A DNA stretch of 64,000 nt from Crotophaga sulcirostris (GCA_013397455.1 VYZB01000212.1:1308879-1372878); one strand, 5' to 3'. Positions 11,769 to 23,734 are shown, numbered from the stretch's first letter. Numbers and translations are program-made. The notes: generated by a model from the letters alone, not told the origin.

Positions 11769-12216
11769 GGGTCCAGAGGAAACCCACGAAAATGATCAGA
11801 GGGCTGGAGTACCTCTGCCGTGAGGACAGGCTGAGAGAGTTATGGTTGTTCAGCCTGGAGAACAGAAGGCCGCAGGGAGACCTTATAGCAGCCTTCCAGT
11901 ACTTAAAGGGGGCCTATAGGAAAGATGAGGACAGACTTTTTAGCAAGGTATATCGTGACATGACAAGGAGTAATGATTTTAAACTAAGGGAGGGTAGATT
12001 TAGACTGGATAAACGGAAGAAATTTTTACCAGGGTGGTAAAACACTGGAGCAGGTTTTGCAGGAAGGTGGTGAAATCCCCATGACTGGAAACATTCAAGG
12101 GCATGTTGGATGGGGCTCTGAGCAAATCGATCTAGTTAAAGTCCCTGCTCCTGCATGGAGTGTGGATTAAATGATCTGTAAAGGTCCCTTTCAACCCAAC
12201 GCATTCTATGATTCTG
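11769..12216 (+). mobile_element. CR1 LINE 3' fragment, second subfamily
   Basis: This 5'-truncated CR1 starts at GGTCCAGAGGAAACCCACGA and ends at GCATTCTATGATTCTG (12201-12216). The readable ORF2 tail is RGLEYLCREDRLREL, followed by SLENRRPQGDLIAAFQYLKG and LREGRFRLDKRKKFLPG, then a stop. The wording of its blocks (PQGDLIAAFQYL, and AF in place of VY) differs from the copy just upstream, so it is a different subfamily and a separate insertion. The 12 bp between the two show no clear target duplication. Confidence 0.92.
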
Positions 12217-15200
12217 TCAAATAGATGTATACATAGTTTCCTAAATACTTGTGAATCATGGCCAAAGGGCTTCTGAGATAGGCACCCAGAATGAAATACT
12301 AAGTTAATTACCAAACTTTCCTCTGTCTAGTGCATATGCATACTCATGTGTCCCTGAATGATGCCTCAGAGCATCAGCTTGCTGGTGGGGAGCTGCCTAG
12401 AGAGTCCCTGGAGGAAATGCTTAGAATTGGGGTTAATCTGAAAAGGTCTTTGGTGCCTCTCTCCACTTGAAGTCTGACGTCCACAAACCCTCCCAAGTCT
12501 GAGAACCTATAAAAAATGGAAGAAATGCATTCTCATCTTTTGCATTATTACTGAGAAATAGGACTCATAACTTATCTGCATTTTAGGTATTCAGACTTCT
12601 ATCTCATTTCTTGAGAAAATGCACTCCCCATCAGACTGCAGCTCTTTCAACACTGTTGCTGAATCCATGTCACTCTGCAGCAGAGAACACATGCTGCACA
12701 GGGAGAAGTGGTGCCTTACAAGGACATCACAGCATGCTGACTCACATCAAGCAAAAAAAATATGTTGTGTAACCCAGAGATTAGGATACTAAGGAAGGCG
12801 TCCTGGGTTCTACACCTGTGAATATAAATTCATTTTAAATCAAATAATTCAGAACCATTTACTGTTAGACATCAAGATGACATGACTATTAACCCTTGCA
12901 TTCTTAACCTTCACTTACATAGGAAAAACTGAATTGTTTAAAAGAGGGTATCAACTTTAATGAGGCCTTAAGCTTCTTCACTGTTTCTACCTCATTTTAA
13001 TTTATTGCTAGAAAATGTTCAGGATAGCCTCAGAATCATGGGATCTGACAGGTTTACATTCTTTAGAAACTGAATTCCACAAAGCAGTTGTGAACTCAAA
13101 TAAAAATTGACTCTGTGTCATATCAGAAGGTACACAACAAAACAACCAATTCCATGTGATGTTCATAAAAGCCTCTCAAAAATAACCCTTAGCACAGAGT
13201 TGTGTGAAGCAAATCAAAAAGGAAATTCATATATCATGGAGAGCACTTGAACTCTTTATTGTTCTCTCTTGAATCAAGTTGACAGGCTGGCAAAATGTAC
13301 TTTGCTTTGTTCCCACCATATCCAGAGCTGGTAATGTCTCTTATGTACTTAATAGACATAATAGAAATTATCTCTTCTCACTACAGTTTCCCCTCATTAT
13401 TCTACCAGTTCTGGGCTAATCAAGTCACTGCACAGAATACCACAACAGCACTGCTGACATGCACCGAGTTAATACGGGCCGAGTTTTAACAATAGCTCCA
13501 ACATTTACCTCAAAAGAACCTGTGAAAATGTTCCAGTGTTGTGTAACCATTTTAGATTGGCAAAAAAGAAATGTGGAATTATGAAAATACATATTCTGCG
13601 TATTAGCCTTTAAGCATAGTAATGATGCTCAGAAGTTACAATGGACAGATGTTATGCTAAACAGTTTCAACTGCATGTTCAAGAACTCTTTTGAAAGCCT
13701 CTTGTACAGCTGCACTGTTTTGGAAAGTAATACAATTAAGAGGAGCAATTGAAGCCTTACAGCCTGTCTACTAAATTTTACTTTTCAGAAATTAAGTTGC
13801 CTTAAAAGTGCTTGAAATCTCAAGAATTAATGTTTTTCCAATTGCTAAATCAAAGTGACAAATAGCTAAACATAGCTATTGAAATTTGTTCAACTGACAG
13901 GCTGAATTCCAATCTCATGAAGTCTGAAGCTGCAGAAATGCTAACAGGATCCAGAAGAATTTTAATAAAGAGAATGTCGGTGGAATTTGAGCTAGAGTAT
14001 TGCTGTCAGTGAAAGAAATGCTTCAAGGTTTCTGAAGTGTGGCCATTTCAGAATTAATACTGTTGTAATTTTAATTAATTTAGGTTTAAATTTGATTTTT
14101 AGTTTTATTTGAATGAGCATGCTCAGCACTGGAAGTTCCCTTGCAACTGTACTTTAATCTCTATGATTGTTTAAAGGTGTTTCTAGGACAGTTTTCTTCA
14201 TCAGTCTCTAGGGCATTAAATGCAAGTCAGTTCATTGTTTCTATTCCATTTTCACATGTGAAATGCCCATGTACAGTGCTCTATTGACTCAAAGCAGGTT
14301 TGCACCTTTGATTGAATTTTTCTTTTGTTCAACAGTCAATTTTCTTTCATCCATTATTGAGGAACAGTCTTACCTTTCAGAGACAGAGAAGGGAAGAAAG
14401 CTGGGATTTTAGTCCTGCCATAGAAAATGGTTAAATAATTATGTTGTCAGAAATAAGATGTGTCCACCTTGTGAAAATATTCGTTATACGTAGTGGTAGA
14501 ACAGCTGACTAGAGACATTCACTCTTCTAAAAAAACAGACAATATCTTCCATATTATTTCCTGTGTTGGCTTTCAGTGCAGTTGAAGTTAAGCAGAGAGG
14601 TCCTATACCAATGGTATCCTGGGAGGGCTACTGCCTTTCTATAGTCTATGAAATATCTCCTCCCCATTATGTTTGCAAATATTCCTGATAAGCATGCTCA
14701 TCACTTTGTAAATAATTTGTAAAGTACTGTAGAATAACTTTGAATAAATTTTATCCTGTAAGCTTATTATTTTTCCCTTTTTTCCCATCATTTTCTGCTC
14801 AGTGTTTTTCTTTATGACAATTTGTTTTGTAGTTTTTACTAGGTTGCTTTCATAGTGAAAGTAATGGAACTGTACTGGGCTGGTTTCTAAAATATCATAC
14901 CATCATGTCTATCATACATATTTCTGCAACTTTATCTATTGCAGTTAGTGTCTTTGTTACTGATTATACCAGCAGCTCATTGTCAGCTGCAAAAAAACTA
15001 ATCTTAGCCTTGAATGAATGCATCTAGCAATATACACAAAACTTGTGGAGAAAAGTGTTGATTGTACAAAGAGACAAAGGCAAGCATCAGGAAGCCCACA
15101 CAATTGCAGCACCTTTCTGGAGCGTATGTTTAATTTCTGATATAGTTTATTTTTACAGCAAGATTTATGTGAGGCTTGGTTTGATCTAGATAACAGGTCA

Positions 15201-15402
15201 CAGATGGGTGTGTAATTGCCAGCCATAAGTTGCCAGCAGCCTTGCGATTCCTATTGCCACCTCCTCTATCTCCGTGCCAAGATGTCTTTGTCCCCAGTCT
15301 ACTATGGCCCAGCCTTGGCATAGCAGGTGACTCACACCACACCGTGCTGCCTTAGGAGACATTCAGGCTCAGTGAGACTGACCCTTTAGGACAGAAACCT
15401 TT
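12217..15402. other. intergenic or intronic DNA; possible conserved non-coding block
   Basis: No exon or well-supported repeat was found. About 13870-14140 is an even, stop-dense, AT-rich stretch with the look of conserved non-coding DNA (blocks such as GAATTAATACTG and TGAGCATGCTCAG). I cannot test conservation. About 12350-12500 might be a very old repeat, not assigned. Confidence 0.35.
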
Positions 15403-15765
15403 AGGAGAGCAACGAAGATGGTGAAGGGTTTGGAGCACAAACCCTACGAGGAGCGACTGAGGGAGCTGGGGCTGTTTAGTCTGAAAAAGAGGAGGCTCAG
15501 GGGTGATCTTATTGCTCTCTACAACTACCTAAAAGGAGGTTGTAGTCAGGCAGGGGTTGGTCTCTTCTCTCAGGTGACCAGTGACAGAACTAGAGGACAT
15601 GGACTCAAGCTTCGTCAGGGCAAATTTAGGCTTGATATTAGGAAAAAGTTCTTCACTGAAAGGGTGATTGGCCATTGGAATGCGCTGCCCAGGGAGATGG
15701 TGGAGTCGCTGACCCTGGAGGTGTTTAAGGGGAGACTGGATGAGGCACTCAGTGCCATGGTTTAG
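15403..15765 (+). pseudogene. CR1 ORF2 C-terminus, open but 5'-truncated
   Basis: This is the last ~115-120 codons of CR1 ORF2 in one uninterrupted frame down to its natural stop. Landmarks are [65 protein letters not shown] and the end LDEALSAMV. The stop codon at 15763-15765 is where the family ends, just before the 3' UTR. The endonuclease and RT are missing because of the usual 5' truncation on insertion, so it has no activity. An ATG happens to fall at 15418, but there is no reason to treat it as a real start. Confidence 0.9.
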
Positions 15766-15858
15766 GTGATGAGTTGGTGTTAGTGTTGGGTTATGGGTTG
15801 GACTTGATCTCAGAGGTCCTTTCCAACCTTATAATACTGTGATACTGTGATACTGTGA
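15403..15858 (+). mobile_element. CR1 LINE 3' end, TACTGTGA-tail subfamily
   Basis: This 5'-truncated CR1 begins near GGAGAGCAACGAAGATGG and ends in tandem TACTGTGA octamers at 15835-15858. The 3' UTR carries GGTTGGACTTGATCTCAGAG and CCTTTCCAACCTTAT. The ORF2 tail is uninterrupted, so this is probably one of the younger insertions in the window. The CR1 at 23321-23568 belongs to the same subfamily in the opposite orientation. Confidence 0.95.
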
Positions 15859-16776
15859 ACCAAGGAAGGATGGATTTAACTCCCTTCTCTATTGATAAAG
15901 TCCCACCACTTCTCCCAAGAAGGGGCCAGGATTAGCCTGTGGCAGCTGTTGAAGATTTCAGTTATTTTCAGATGAAATTTGCACAGTATCATGCTCCCTA
16001 TACGCAGCAGACCAATTAATCTAACTCACAGGACTTTACTTCTACTTACCTGTTTCTATGTGACTGTACCTACCTTGGAAGTAATCTTACTTTTAGTAAC
16101 TTTTCAATAATTGTTAATTTGGTTCCCATAGTCCTTCTTCTCTGCAGTGTTATCATTACTTTTGCTATCCTGCTGTACTTTAACATAAACAAACAGTGAG
16201 CTTTGATGTATCTATATTTGGCCATATATCTATTTTATTACCTTTCACATAGAAGTTCTTTTTGATTTCCTTGTCAGATTCTAGTAGAATGTGAATGCAT
16301 CTTTGTAATAATTTTAGCCTACCTTGTGTGTTTGTTTATTCTTTATCTTTAATGGATTTATTTTAAATATCTTCCAGGTGTACCGATTGTTGTTTTCCTC
16401 ACTTTCCTTCCATAGTTTTTTTCTATATTCTCCTTGCTTGTTTTTATAATATCCTTTGTCTTCTTTACTCCAGATACATTTGCATTATTCACACAAATAC
16501 ACCACCTTAAATATATTTTCCTGCTTAGTTAGGAATGCTACATTTTGTTATGCTCTGCATCCCTCTTTTCAGTTACTGACATTTTTGCTTCTGATAAAAT
16601 ACCACTTTTCAATATATTTCTCAGCTATTATTGTCCTTCATAGTACTATCTTCCTCAACTCTCAGTTACTTTCAAAATTTCATTTTCTAAAGAGAAATAT
16701 TTGTCATTGGGGACTTCTTTAAGTAGTTCTTTCTGTTGAAAATTGAAGAGTACATATCAGAGATTAGAGGTAGACA
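15859..16776. other. T-rich intergenic or intronic DNA
   Basis: The plus strand is pyrimidine-rich from about 16060 to 16720. This could be a very decayed CR1 on the minus strand, but I found no block clear enough to call. Confidence 0.4.
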
Positions 16777-17645
16777 TGTGACGGTTAGTTTATGTGATTA
16801 AAGGCTTATCTCCATGAAACTGAAGGAGCCCATGGGAACAGTGACAGCTGGGGGAACTCCCAACAGCCCATGGTCCCAGGGGAGCCTCAGCCCATGGCCC
16901 TAGGGTGGCACACAGCAACTTTATTCCTCAGTCAACTAATGCAAGGTAATTACTGCCTTTGAGGATGTGGGAGTCATTAAGGGATGTCGGAAAAAGCCTT
17001 CTATGACTGTACAGGATATCTTGTGGGTTTTGCAGGGGAAGGATCAAAGATGGAACGGATCTGAGTGTTCACTACTTGAGGGACCACAGGGTCCTCGCCA
17101 GCTACTGGAGAGACCATGGGACCTAGGGTGGGCTGCTGGACGGGTCATAGTTCTTGTGTGCATATGTCTATGAGTGAGGCAGCTCGGAGACCAGGGAGTC
17201 CAGGGTCAGCTCCTGAACAAGTTGAGTGTGCAAGGGTGGTTACTGGAGTGATCTATACTCTGTGAGCACATGTGAGGTTACGGGTTAGAATACTGGCACC
17301 TGGAGTGGAACTGTGACCTCAGGGGTGGCTGGGGAGGTTGGGATCCAGGGCAGCTACTGGGCAGCCTAAGTGCCTCAGCCCTGCTGCTGGAGGGATCCAA
17401 GTTGCGTATACACATTTTCCACTAACGGGCTTTCATCCTCATTAGGCAGAAAGGGTAACAGGATGAGTCCATTTGTGCTGTTTCTGTTTGCATGAGTGCT
17501 GTGTTTTCTGTCTGTGTTGATCTCTGTGGCCAGCACAGTATATGTGTGTGCATGTCTTGTGTGCATGTGTGCTTATTGAGAAGCTGGACCTGGGAGCGTG
17601 GAGCTGTAGCCACTTCCTTCTGTCAGGCTGCTGGATTAGGCAGTT
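16777..17645. mobile_element. LTR-like element, second family, copy 1
   Basis: This is a GC-richer block that breaks the AT-rich background. It may begin with TGTGACGG at 16777. The segment 17338-17412 (GGGATCCAGGGCAGCTACTG, then GCTGCTGGAGGGATCC) matches 23280-23312 plus 23567-23580 of the second copy, and similarity continues in gapped form to about 17560. The layout (TG start, long unique body, TG-rich 3' third) fits an avian LTR, but I cannot name the family. The 3' end has diverged. Short open frames inside it are not genes. Confidence 0.6.
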
Positions 17646-18233
17646 TCCTGAGAACAGTGTATTACGAATGAGGTTTGCAAAAACTCTTAATGCACTGTTG
17701 AAGGAATGGGAAATTTATTGTTGGCTTCAATAGCAGTGAATTCCAGCTAGGGAAATCTTAAGAGTATAAAAATTCTGAGAATCGAATAATTTTTCAAACT
17801 ACTTTTTTTGAAAAACTGTTCAAAATGTGCAGTTCCTCATATTTACACACTGTCCTGTTACACTATTTTTGACTTTACTCTCCTGTGTATAACAGAATAA
17901 TTCTTAATTTATAGCAGCATATCTGAGAAAAGCATCTGTTCCAAAATGTTTTCTATTTACTAATTGACAAAAACTGTATACTAATTAAATAAAACAAATT
18001 AATAACAGGAGCTTTAGTTATCTGTGGTTTATGCGAGAAGACTGATATTATTCACACTGTCATTACACTACATGAATAATGCTAGTGTTCTCACGTGTTT
18101 CAAGCTATACAGTATATTTTCTTTTGCTTGCTTTTCTCAACACTAAAGAATGGATTGGGAAATGTGACAATCTTATGGACAGCAAAAATTAAAAAATATT
18201 GTCTGCCCCTTCTCTGGAAAACCTGAGAATTCA
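17646..18233. other. intergenic or intronic AT-rich DNA
   Basis: No gene or repeat family was recognised between the LTR-like block and the CR1 at 18234. Confidence 0.45.
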
Positions 18234-18411
18234 TTACAGAATCATTGAATATCTCAGGCTGGAAGGGGCCCATAAGGATCGTCAAGTCCACTTCGCTGCT
18301 CCTCACAGGACTGCCTACACTAAGAGAATTGTTTGGATGCTCCTTGAACTCTGGCAGGCTTGGTGCCGTGATCAGTTCCCTGGGAAGCCTGTCCCAGCGA
18401 CCACCCAATCC
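18234..18411 (-). mobile_element. CR1 LINE 3' fragment, minus strand
   Basis: Read on the plus strand, this shows the typical reversed CR1 3' end: TTACAGAATCATTGAATATC, CAGGCTGGAAGGGGCCCATA, AGGATCGTCAAGTCCA, and then CTTGAACTCTGGCAGGCTTG, GTGCCGTGATCAGTTCCCTG and GGAAGCCTGTCCCAG. The wording differs from the copies at 15403 and 48595, so it is a third subfamily. Only about 180 bp remain and no ORF2 domain is readable. Confidence 0.88.
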
Positions 18412-18822
18412 TTGAATGTGTTGGCACTGTTCAGTATATCTGTCTGTGATAAATCTAAATATGAAAAATCAAAGTATTTATTTATCTGGTGTTTCACAGT
18501 GTTGCATATTGCAACATTCTGTTTGTCTTTACTAACAGTTTTAAGAGATACTTCTCTCTATCTCTTAATGTACATATACACATATGCTTCTTGAAGATTA
18601 TGTTACTTCTAACGATTATTTTAATTTCCTTATTTAACCATATGAAATGTCAGTCTAATTGCAGATATTCCTGGGGGCTTCCATTTTCTGTCAATTTGGC
18701 AGTCTCAGAATGACAAGAAAAATAATTCCAAGTTATGGAATTTCAGAAATATACATCCAGAAAAACTGTGGGTTTTTTATAAAATGGTTTTTGTCATTTC
18801 CATTTACCCTATGGTTTTAAAT
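18412..18822. other. intergenic or intronic DNA, nothing recognised
   Basis: An AT-rich spacer with no gene or repeat family recognised. Confidence 0.45.
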
Positions 18823-18872
18823 ATAGATGTATGTGTGTATATATATATTTGTGTGTGTGTGTATATATATTT
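18823..18872. repeat. (TG)n/(TA)n simple repeat
   Basis: Mixed TG and TA dinucleotide runs, including TTGTGTGTGTGTGTATATAT, cover about 50 bp. Confidence 0.75.
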
Positions 18873-19185
18873 TCTTTTTTCATTATTGGAAGTAGTTTTT
18901 TATAGAACAGTGATAAATCTACAGCTGCAGCTTTGAAATGCTTGAAATACAGAATGTAAGAATGAATAATTCCAAAGTGGAGTCTTAACAGCAATAACTA
19001 GTCTTCCATTTTGCATTATTTTAGTTTAAATTCCTGCAAAAGACTTCAGGAATACTGTACTGAAAATAATTTCTTATTTTAATGTCTTTTTTTTTGAGAA
19101 CAGCATGAATAGATTGAAAAGTTCTAGCTATGTCCAATACATTTGCATTTTATTTGTTTCTTACTTTCTTAAGAATATATTTTTG
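18873..19185. other. intergenic or intronic DNA, nothing recognised
   Basis: No gene or repeat was recognised before the repeated 17-mer at 19186. Confidence 0.45.
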
Positions 19186-19338
19186 AGTCCTAAATTTGCA
19201 AGTTATTTTATATATTTTGTATATATTGTATGATTATATATGTATATATATGTATATATACATGTATATGTATATATTTATATATCATATTGTATATTTG
19301 TATATTTTGTATATTATTGCAAGTCCTAAATTTGCAAG
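19186..19338. repeat. AT-rich tract flanked by exact 17-bp direct repeats
   Basis: AGTCCTAAATTTGCAAG occurs at 19186-19202 and again, identically, at 19322-19338. The 119 bp between them are almost entirely TA/TATG-type repeat (for example TATATATGTATATATACATG) with local palindromes. The flanking repeats look like a target-site duplication or the footprint of a local duplication. The insert itself has no recognisable element sequence. Confidence 0.75.
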
Positions 19339-20361
19339 AAGTTTTGCATATTAGTATAGAAAGGAGAGTCAATATTTTCATTACTTTAGCAACACAACAA
19401 TACATATTTATTTAAAAATATATTTGAAAAACTAATTATTCATTGATATTCAAGAGGTTCATATCAAACTTCAAAAGAAAAGTGAAATCTTTCCCAAACT
19501 TTCTAATGCCTCTTAAATAAAAAATATTGATTATACAAATACGTATCCTTGAAATAAATAAAACCACCAAAAATTGACTAAATTCCTGGGCTAAAGGAAC
19601 AGCTGAAGGAGCTCTTCCTTAATTGAAATGGCAGCACTTGTTCCAACACTCTCAAATGTTCAGCTAATTCCACAGCAGAGATTTTAACTGAGAAGTCTGG
19701 ACCACATTATTGACAATCACCTTCCTATATGACATCCCTGACTTCCTCACTTTAAATCTGTCTATCCTGCTTACCAAAAGCAGTCTCACTGCAGTAGCAC
19801 AAATCTCAGCAGAGTGTAATTTAATCCTAGGGAAGCACACATGGGCACATTTGGCGCACAGCACGAGAGGAAGGAGTGGGAGATGGACCTAATCAGCTGC
19901 AACTGGTATCCAAAACATAACATGAGAAGTTGCCTGCTGAGCAGGAAATCTCCCGGGTGTGCCTGACAGATTCCTGTCTGGCTTCCTTTTTAGCTCATGC
20001 CCAGCGAGCACAAGTGACCCGGAGTGCTGCCATTAGGATGTACAAACTAATACAAGGCAATTAATGTGGAGGTTGATGTGGGAAGGAGTGTGTAGGGGCT
20101 TATAGCTACTGCTGGAGACTGCTGTCAGTGCAGGGTTGGTGGTGAGGTGACAAGGGATAGTGTCCCCTGCAAGTGGGGGATGTTGTCCCCTGCAGCCAAT
20201 GGCCCATAAGAGGTCTGAACCCTGAATGCACTCCCAGATAAGTGCCAAGGTGTGGCAGAGTATATAGAATTCTATTACTGAGGGCATATAGGTACATACT
20301 GCTAAATGAAGGATATCAGCCATTGTATATGCTACTTTAAATTTAAAATTAAGATGAAGAA
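19339..20361. other. intergenic or intronic DNA, nothing recognised
   Basis: A GC-richer patch near 20060-20230 contains TGTCCCCTGCA twice, at about 20160 and 20187. No gene or repeat family was assigned. Confidence 0.45.
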
Positions 20362-21615
20362 TTTGGAACTAGAAGGACCCTCCTGAATCATGAAGACCAG
20401 CCTCAGCTGCTACAGCAGGCAACTGCTTTATTATAATTCCTTTAAGTAGCTGCAAGATAGAGCTTAATCAGCTTATTAGATTTGAATTTCCCTCCACTAG
20501 AGTGTCCCTCCTCTGCTGATTAGAAGTGTTAAAATTTACGACCTAATTTAATCTATGGGCAGTTTATATTCATCGTGTTCCTGCATCAACACGTTACTTT
20601 ACCTTAAATGGGGTGCTTTTTTTCTACCTCAAGTTTATGCAATGTAGGTTGTGGGAAAGTGATTTATCTCCTCAGTTGTATCTTCTTATACCCTTTGTTT
20701 TGCAGGCAAAAGAAAGAAGTTTATTTTTCTTCTTCAAAATAAGCATCCTGACCCCTACATGTTCATAGAAGCATTATTGTGTTGAATCCACTCGAGTATG
20801 AATAATTTTTTTGCAAACATGGATGGACAGTGCTGCATACATCACCAGTGCTTTAAAAATAAACATTTTTTCACTTGTCTTTTCTGAAAACACCATTTCT
20901 GGTTGCAGTCTGTGATGTCTTTTATTTTTTTTTGTTTTCTCATTGTAATCTACCAACATACCTAGATTTGTACATCATTAGTTGTAAATGATCTTCTGCT
21001 TTTCCTTATTTAAACTGCATCCAATACATTATTAGACCATATCTCCAGTTTTTCAAAAGCAGTTGTGATTCCAGCCAATTCTCTAGCGCTCTTGCTACCT
21101 TACCTGTTCTGCAACGTCTTCTTGTTATCTAAAATTTAGATATAAAAGAAATACTACTGAAAAGCAGAGTATAAAACCAGATGTGGAAACCCGCCACTGA
21201 TTGATAATCAGTGCCTGGATGTAGCTTTCCTACCAGCTTTGCACTCATTCTTTCTGAAAACTAGATCTTGTTTCCTAAGTTTGTTTATGAAATGTCAAGT
21301 GAAACAATATCAAAAGCCTTAGTAACGCCAAGATATTTGACATCCACCGTTCTTCCTGCATTCACAATGCCTGTTATCCTATCCTAAAAGTAAGCAAGAT
21401 TGGTCTACTGTCTGATTTTGGCAGATCCATGTACGCTTTCACTCATCATCTTGTGCTCTTGTTTACCAAACCGCTTGATTGTTTACACCAATACTTTTTC
21501 TTGGAATTGGAGTTCAGCTATGGGTTTATAAATACCCAAATCCTTCTTTCTTTTTGCTTTTAACAGGTGGACTCTGTGGTTTTGCCTCTTATGTTACTGT
21601 TGAAAGCTGCAAAGT
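20362..21615 (-). mobile_element. old CR1-like LINE, minus strand
   Basis: This is a heavily decayed CR1/L3-type element. On the plus strand it starts with a reversed 3' end (GGAACTAGAAGGACCCTCCT, then TGAAGACCAGCCTCAG). It later shows the reversed RT-region block ATATCAAAAGCCTTAGTAAC and GCCAAGATATTTGACATCCA, where the family normally encodes the motif before the RT core. Downstream is AGTTCAGCTATGGGTTTATA, matching the fingers region. No reading frame survives. The match is weak per base but collinear over about 1.2 kb. Boundaries are uncertain. Confidence 0.6.
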
Positions 21616-23164
21616 CATTAAATATAGTTCCTATTTCATCTTTCCTGTCATTAAGGAAATAAACTAGCATCCAGAACAGATAGATTTAGAATCTGATGCA
21701 AAACTACTTCCCCAATAACAGCAAGTGATGAAAGATGGAAGGTCAAAAAAAGTAAAAGATGTGTTCAAGGACAGCGATTCCAGAAATGAGAGGGTGCAAA
21801 TTGTATGTTATTTTCCTCTAAATTACCATCCAGAAAGAGTTTGCAGCTGACATTTCTTTAAAATGCATGTCAACGTCTTATGTATACATGATGCAATCAG
21901 TGCACCTCTGAAGATACTAACTGTAAATGAAAATGTTAACAGTATCAGGACAAGATTAGCAAAACCGATGTTATTATTCAAAGACACAAAATTTGAGTAA
22001 CACATCAGGGAGTGTTATATAAAAATATTTTTTTCAAAATAAGAAACAGTAGGCAAAGGCACATGTTATAGATTGTTAATCACAAAGTTCTGAGAAGAAA
22101 TCATGAGAAATGGATAGAAAATTTGACACAGTCATACAACTGTAAAGATTTATACCTTGCTTCGCACAGGTGAGAGGCTATTGGCTAGGCTTAGTGTAAT
22201 ACTACATATGTAAAGCCAATCAACTGCTGTAATCACTAAAAAATACACTGCTAGAGTACAGTGCAGATGAAAATTTGGAAAAATTATTGATAGTAGAGTC
22301 AAGAGCTTTCTGAAATGTCTGTGTGGACTCGTGTCTTAAAACAGTCTTTGGGAAGTGAATTGAGAGTTTGATTCAGAGAACTAAAAGCTAGGTATAACGA
22401 AGAATTTTAGAGCAGCTAAAATCCACCTTTCAACTCCCAGTCCTCAGATTGTTATGTTTTATGTTAACAAATCACTGGGTAAAATCCACAAACAAGGTTA
22501 GGGAGGAATCATTATTCACGATTCACCATCCCTTTGAGAGAATTCGAACTGCTTGTTTACCAACTCATACTATCTCTGGCTCAGTGAATTTTAAATTCAT
22601 TTCTTTTCTAAATGGAATTGCAAAGGAGATATCATGTATAATCCTTTTATCATAGCCATAGGACAGGATTTGGCTTCAAATTTTGTTTCTTGGGAGGTAA
22701 AGCTGAGTTTGCGGTTTCTTGGGGAAGTGAACTAGCCACAGTCATCCATGAAAGGCTCATGATATACAAACAATTTTTATGAAAAACACTGGTTGCAATT
22801 GTGTTCAGGTTTACTCATGGTGCTCAGAGAATGTTCAACTGATCAATCACCTCAAGAAATCTAGGGCAAGAAGTGCTAGCATGTGGATCTAATTCAGATC
22901 AGATTTAGGTGCAAGATAAATTGTTCTATTGAGCATAGAGGAGCCATTCTAAGTGTTGACTTTAGGAGCTTGAGGCTGATGGCAGCTGAACAGAGGTTTT
23001 CTGGTTTGCATTTCGGGTTTATCATTGCAATTACATTTTAAAAGACGTGTTGTGTGTAAATGTCAGTGAAAATAATTAAACTTCCACTTACCTTCTCCTA
23101 CATATAAACTGTTTAAGGTTGCTTGCGATCAACAGAATTTGCCAATCTTCTTGCAAGATCGCTG
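21616..23164. other. intergenic or intronic DNA, nothing recognised
   Basis: No gene, RNA or repeat family was recognised. Confidence 0.45.
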
Positions 23165-23320
23165 ATCTACTAATAAATTCATTTAAGCAAGCTGTGTTTG
23201 TGTGACTGTCTTTACCAGCAACTTGACTGAGGCAGGGGCTTCGGAGGCCCATATATCCAGGTGCCAGCAACTGGAGACAGTGGGATCCAGGGGCAGCTAC
23301 TGGGCAGACTGCATAAACAC

Positions 23321-23568
23321 AGTATCACAGCATCACAGTGTTACAAGGTTGGAAAGGACCTTTGAGATCACCGAGTCCAATCTATAAACCAACACTAACA
23401 CCAACTCATCATCTAAACCATGGCACTAAGTACCTCATTCAATCTCCTCTTAAACACCTCCGGGGTTGGCAACTCCACCACCTCCCCAGGCAGCGCATTC
23501 CAATAGCCAATTGCCCTTTCAGTGAAGAGTTTTTTCCTAATATCAAGACTAAACCTCCCTTGACGAAA
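23321..23568 (-). mobile_element. CR1 LINE 3' fragment inside an LTR, TACTGTGA-tail subfamily
   Basis: On the plus strand it begins with the reversed tail AGTATCACAGCATCACAG, then TTGGAAAGGACCTTTGAGAT, AACCATGGCACTAAGTAC, CAGCGCATTCCAATAGCC and TTTTTTCCTAATATCAAGAC, and it stops at TTGACGAA (23560-23567). Each block corresponds to the reverse complement of 15600-15858, so the two are one subfamily. It is strongly 5'-truncated (~250 bp). It carries a few more substitutions than the 15403 copy. Confidence 0.93.
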
Positions 23569-23734
23569 CTGCTGGAGGGACGCACATTATACACATGTGC
23601 ATATATATATACTCACCACTGGACACTTCATCTTGTCCAAGAAGACAGCGAAGCAGGATAAGGCTGTTGGTGCTCCCTGTGTTTGTGTGTGGATGTTCTG
23701 TGTATCTGCCTGATCGACATGAGACTACGTATAT

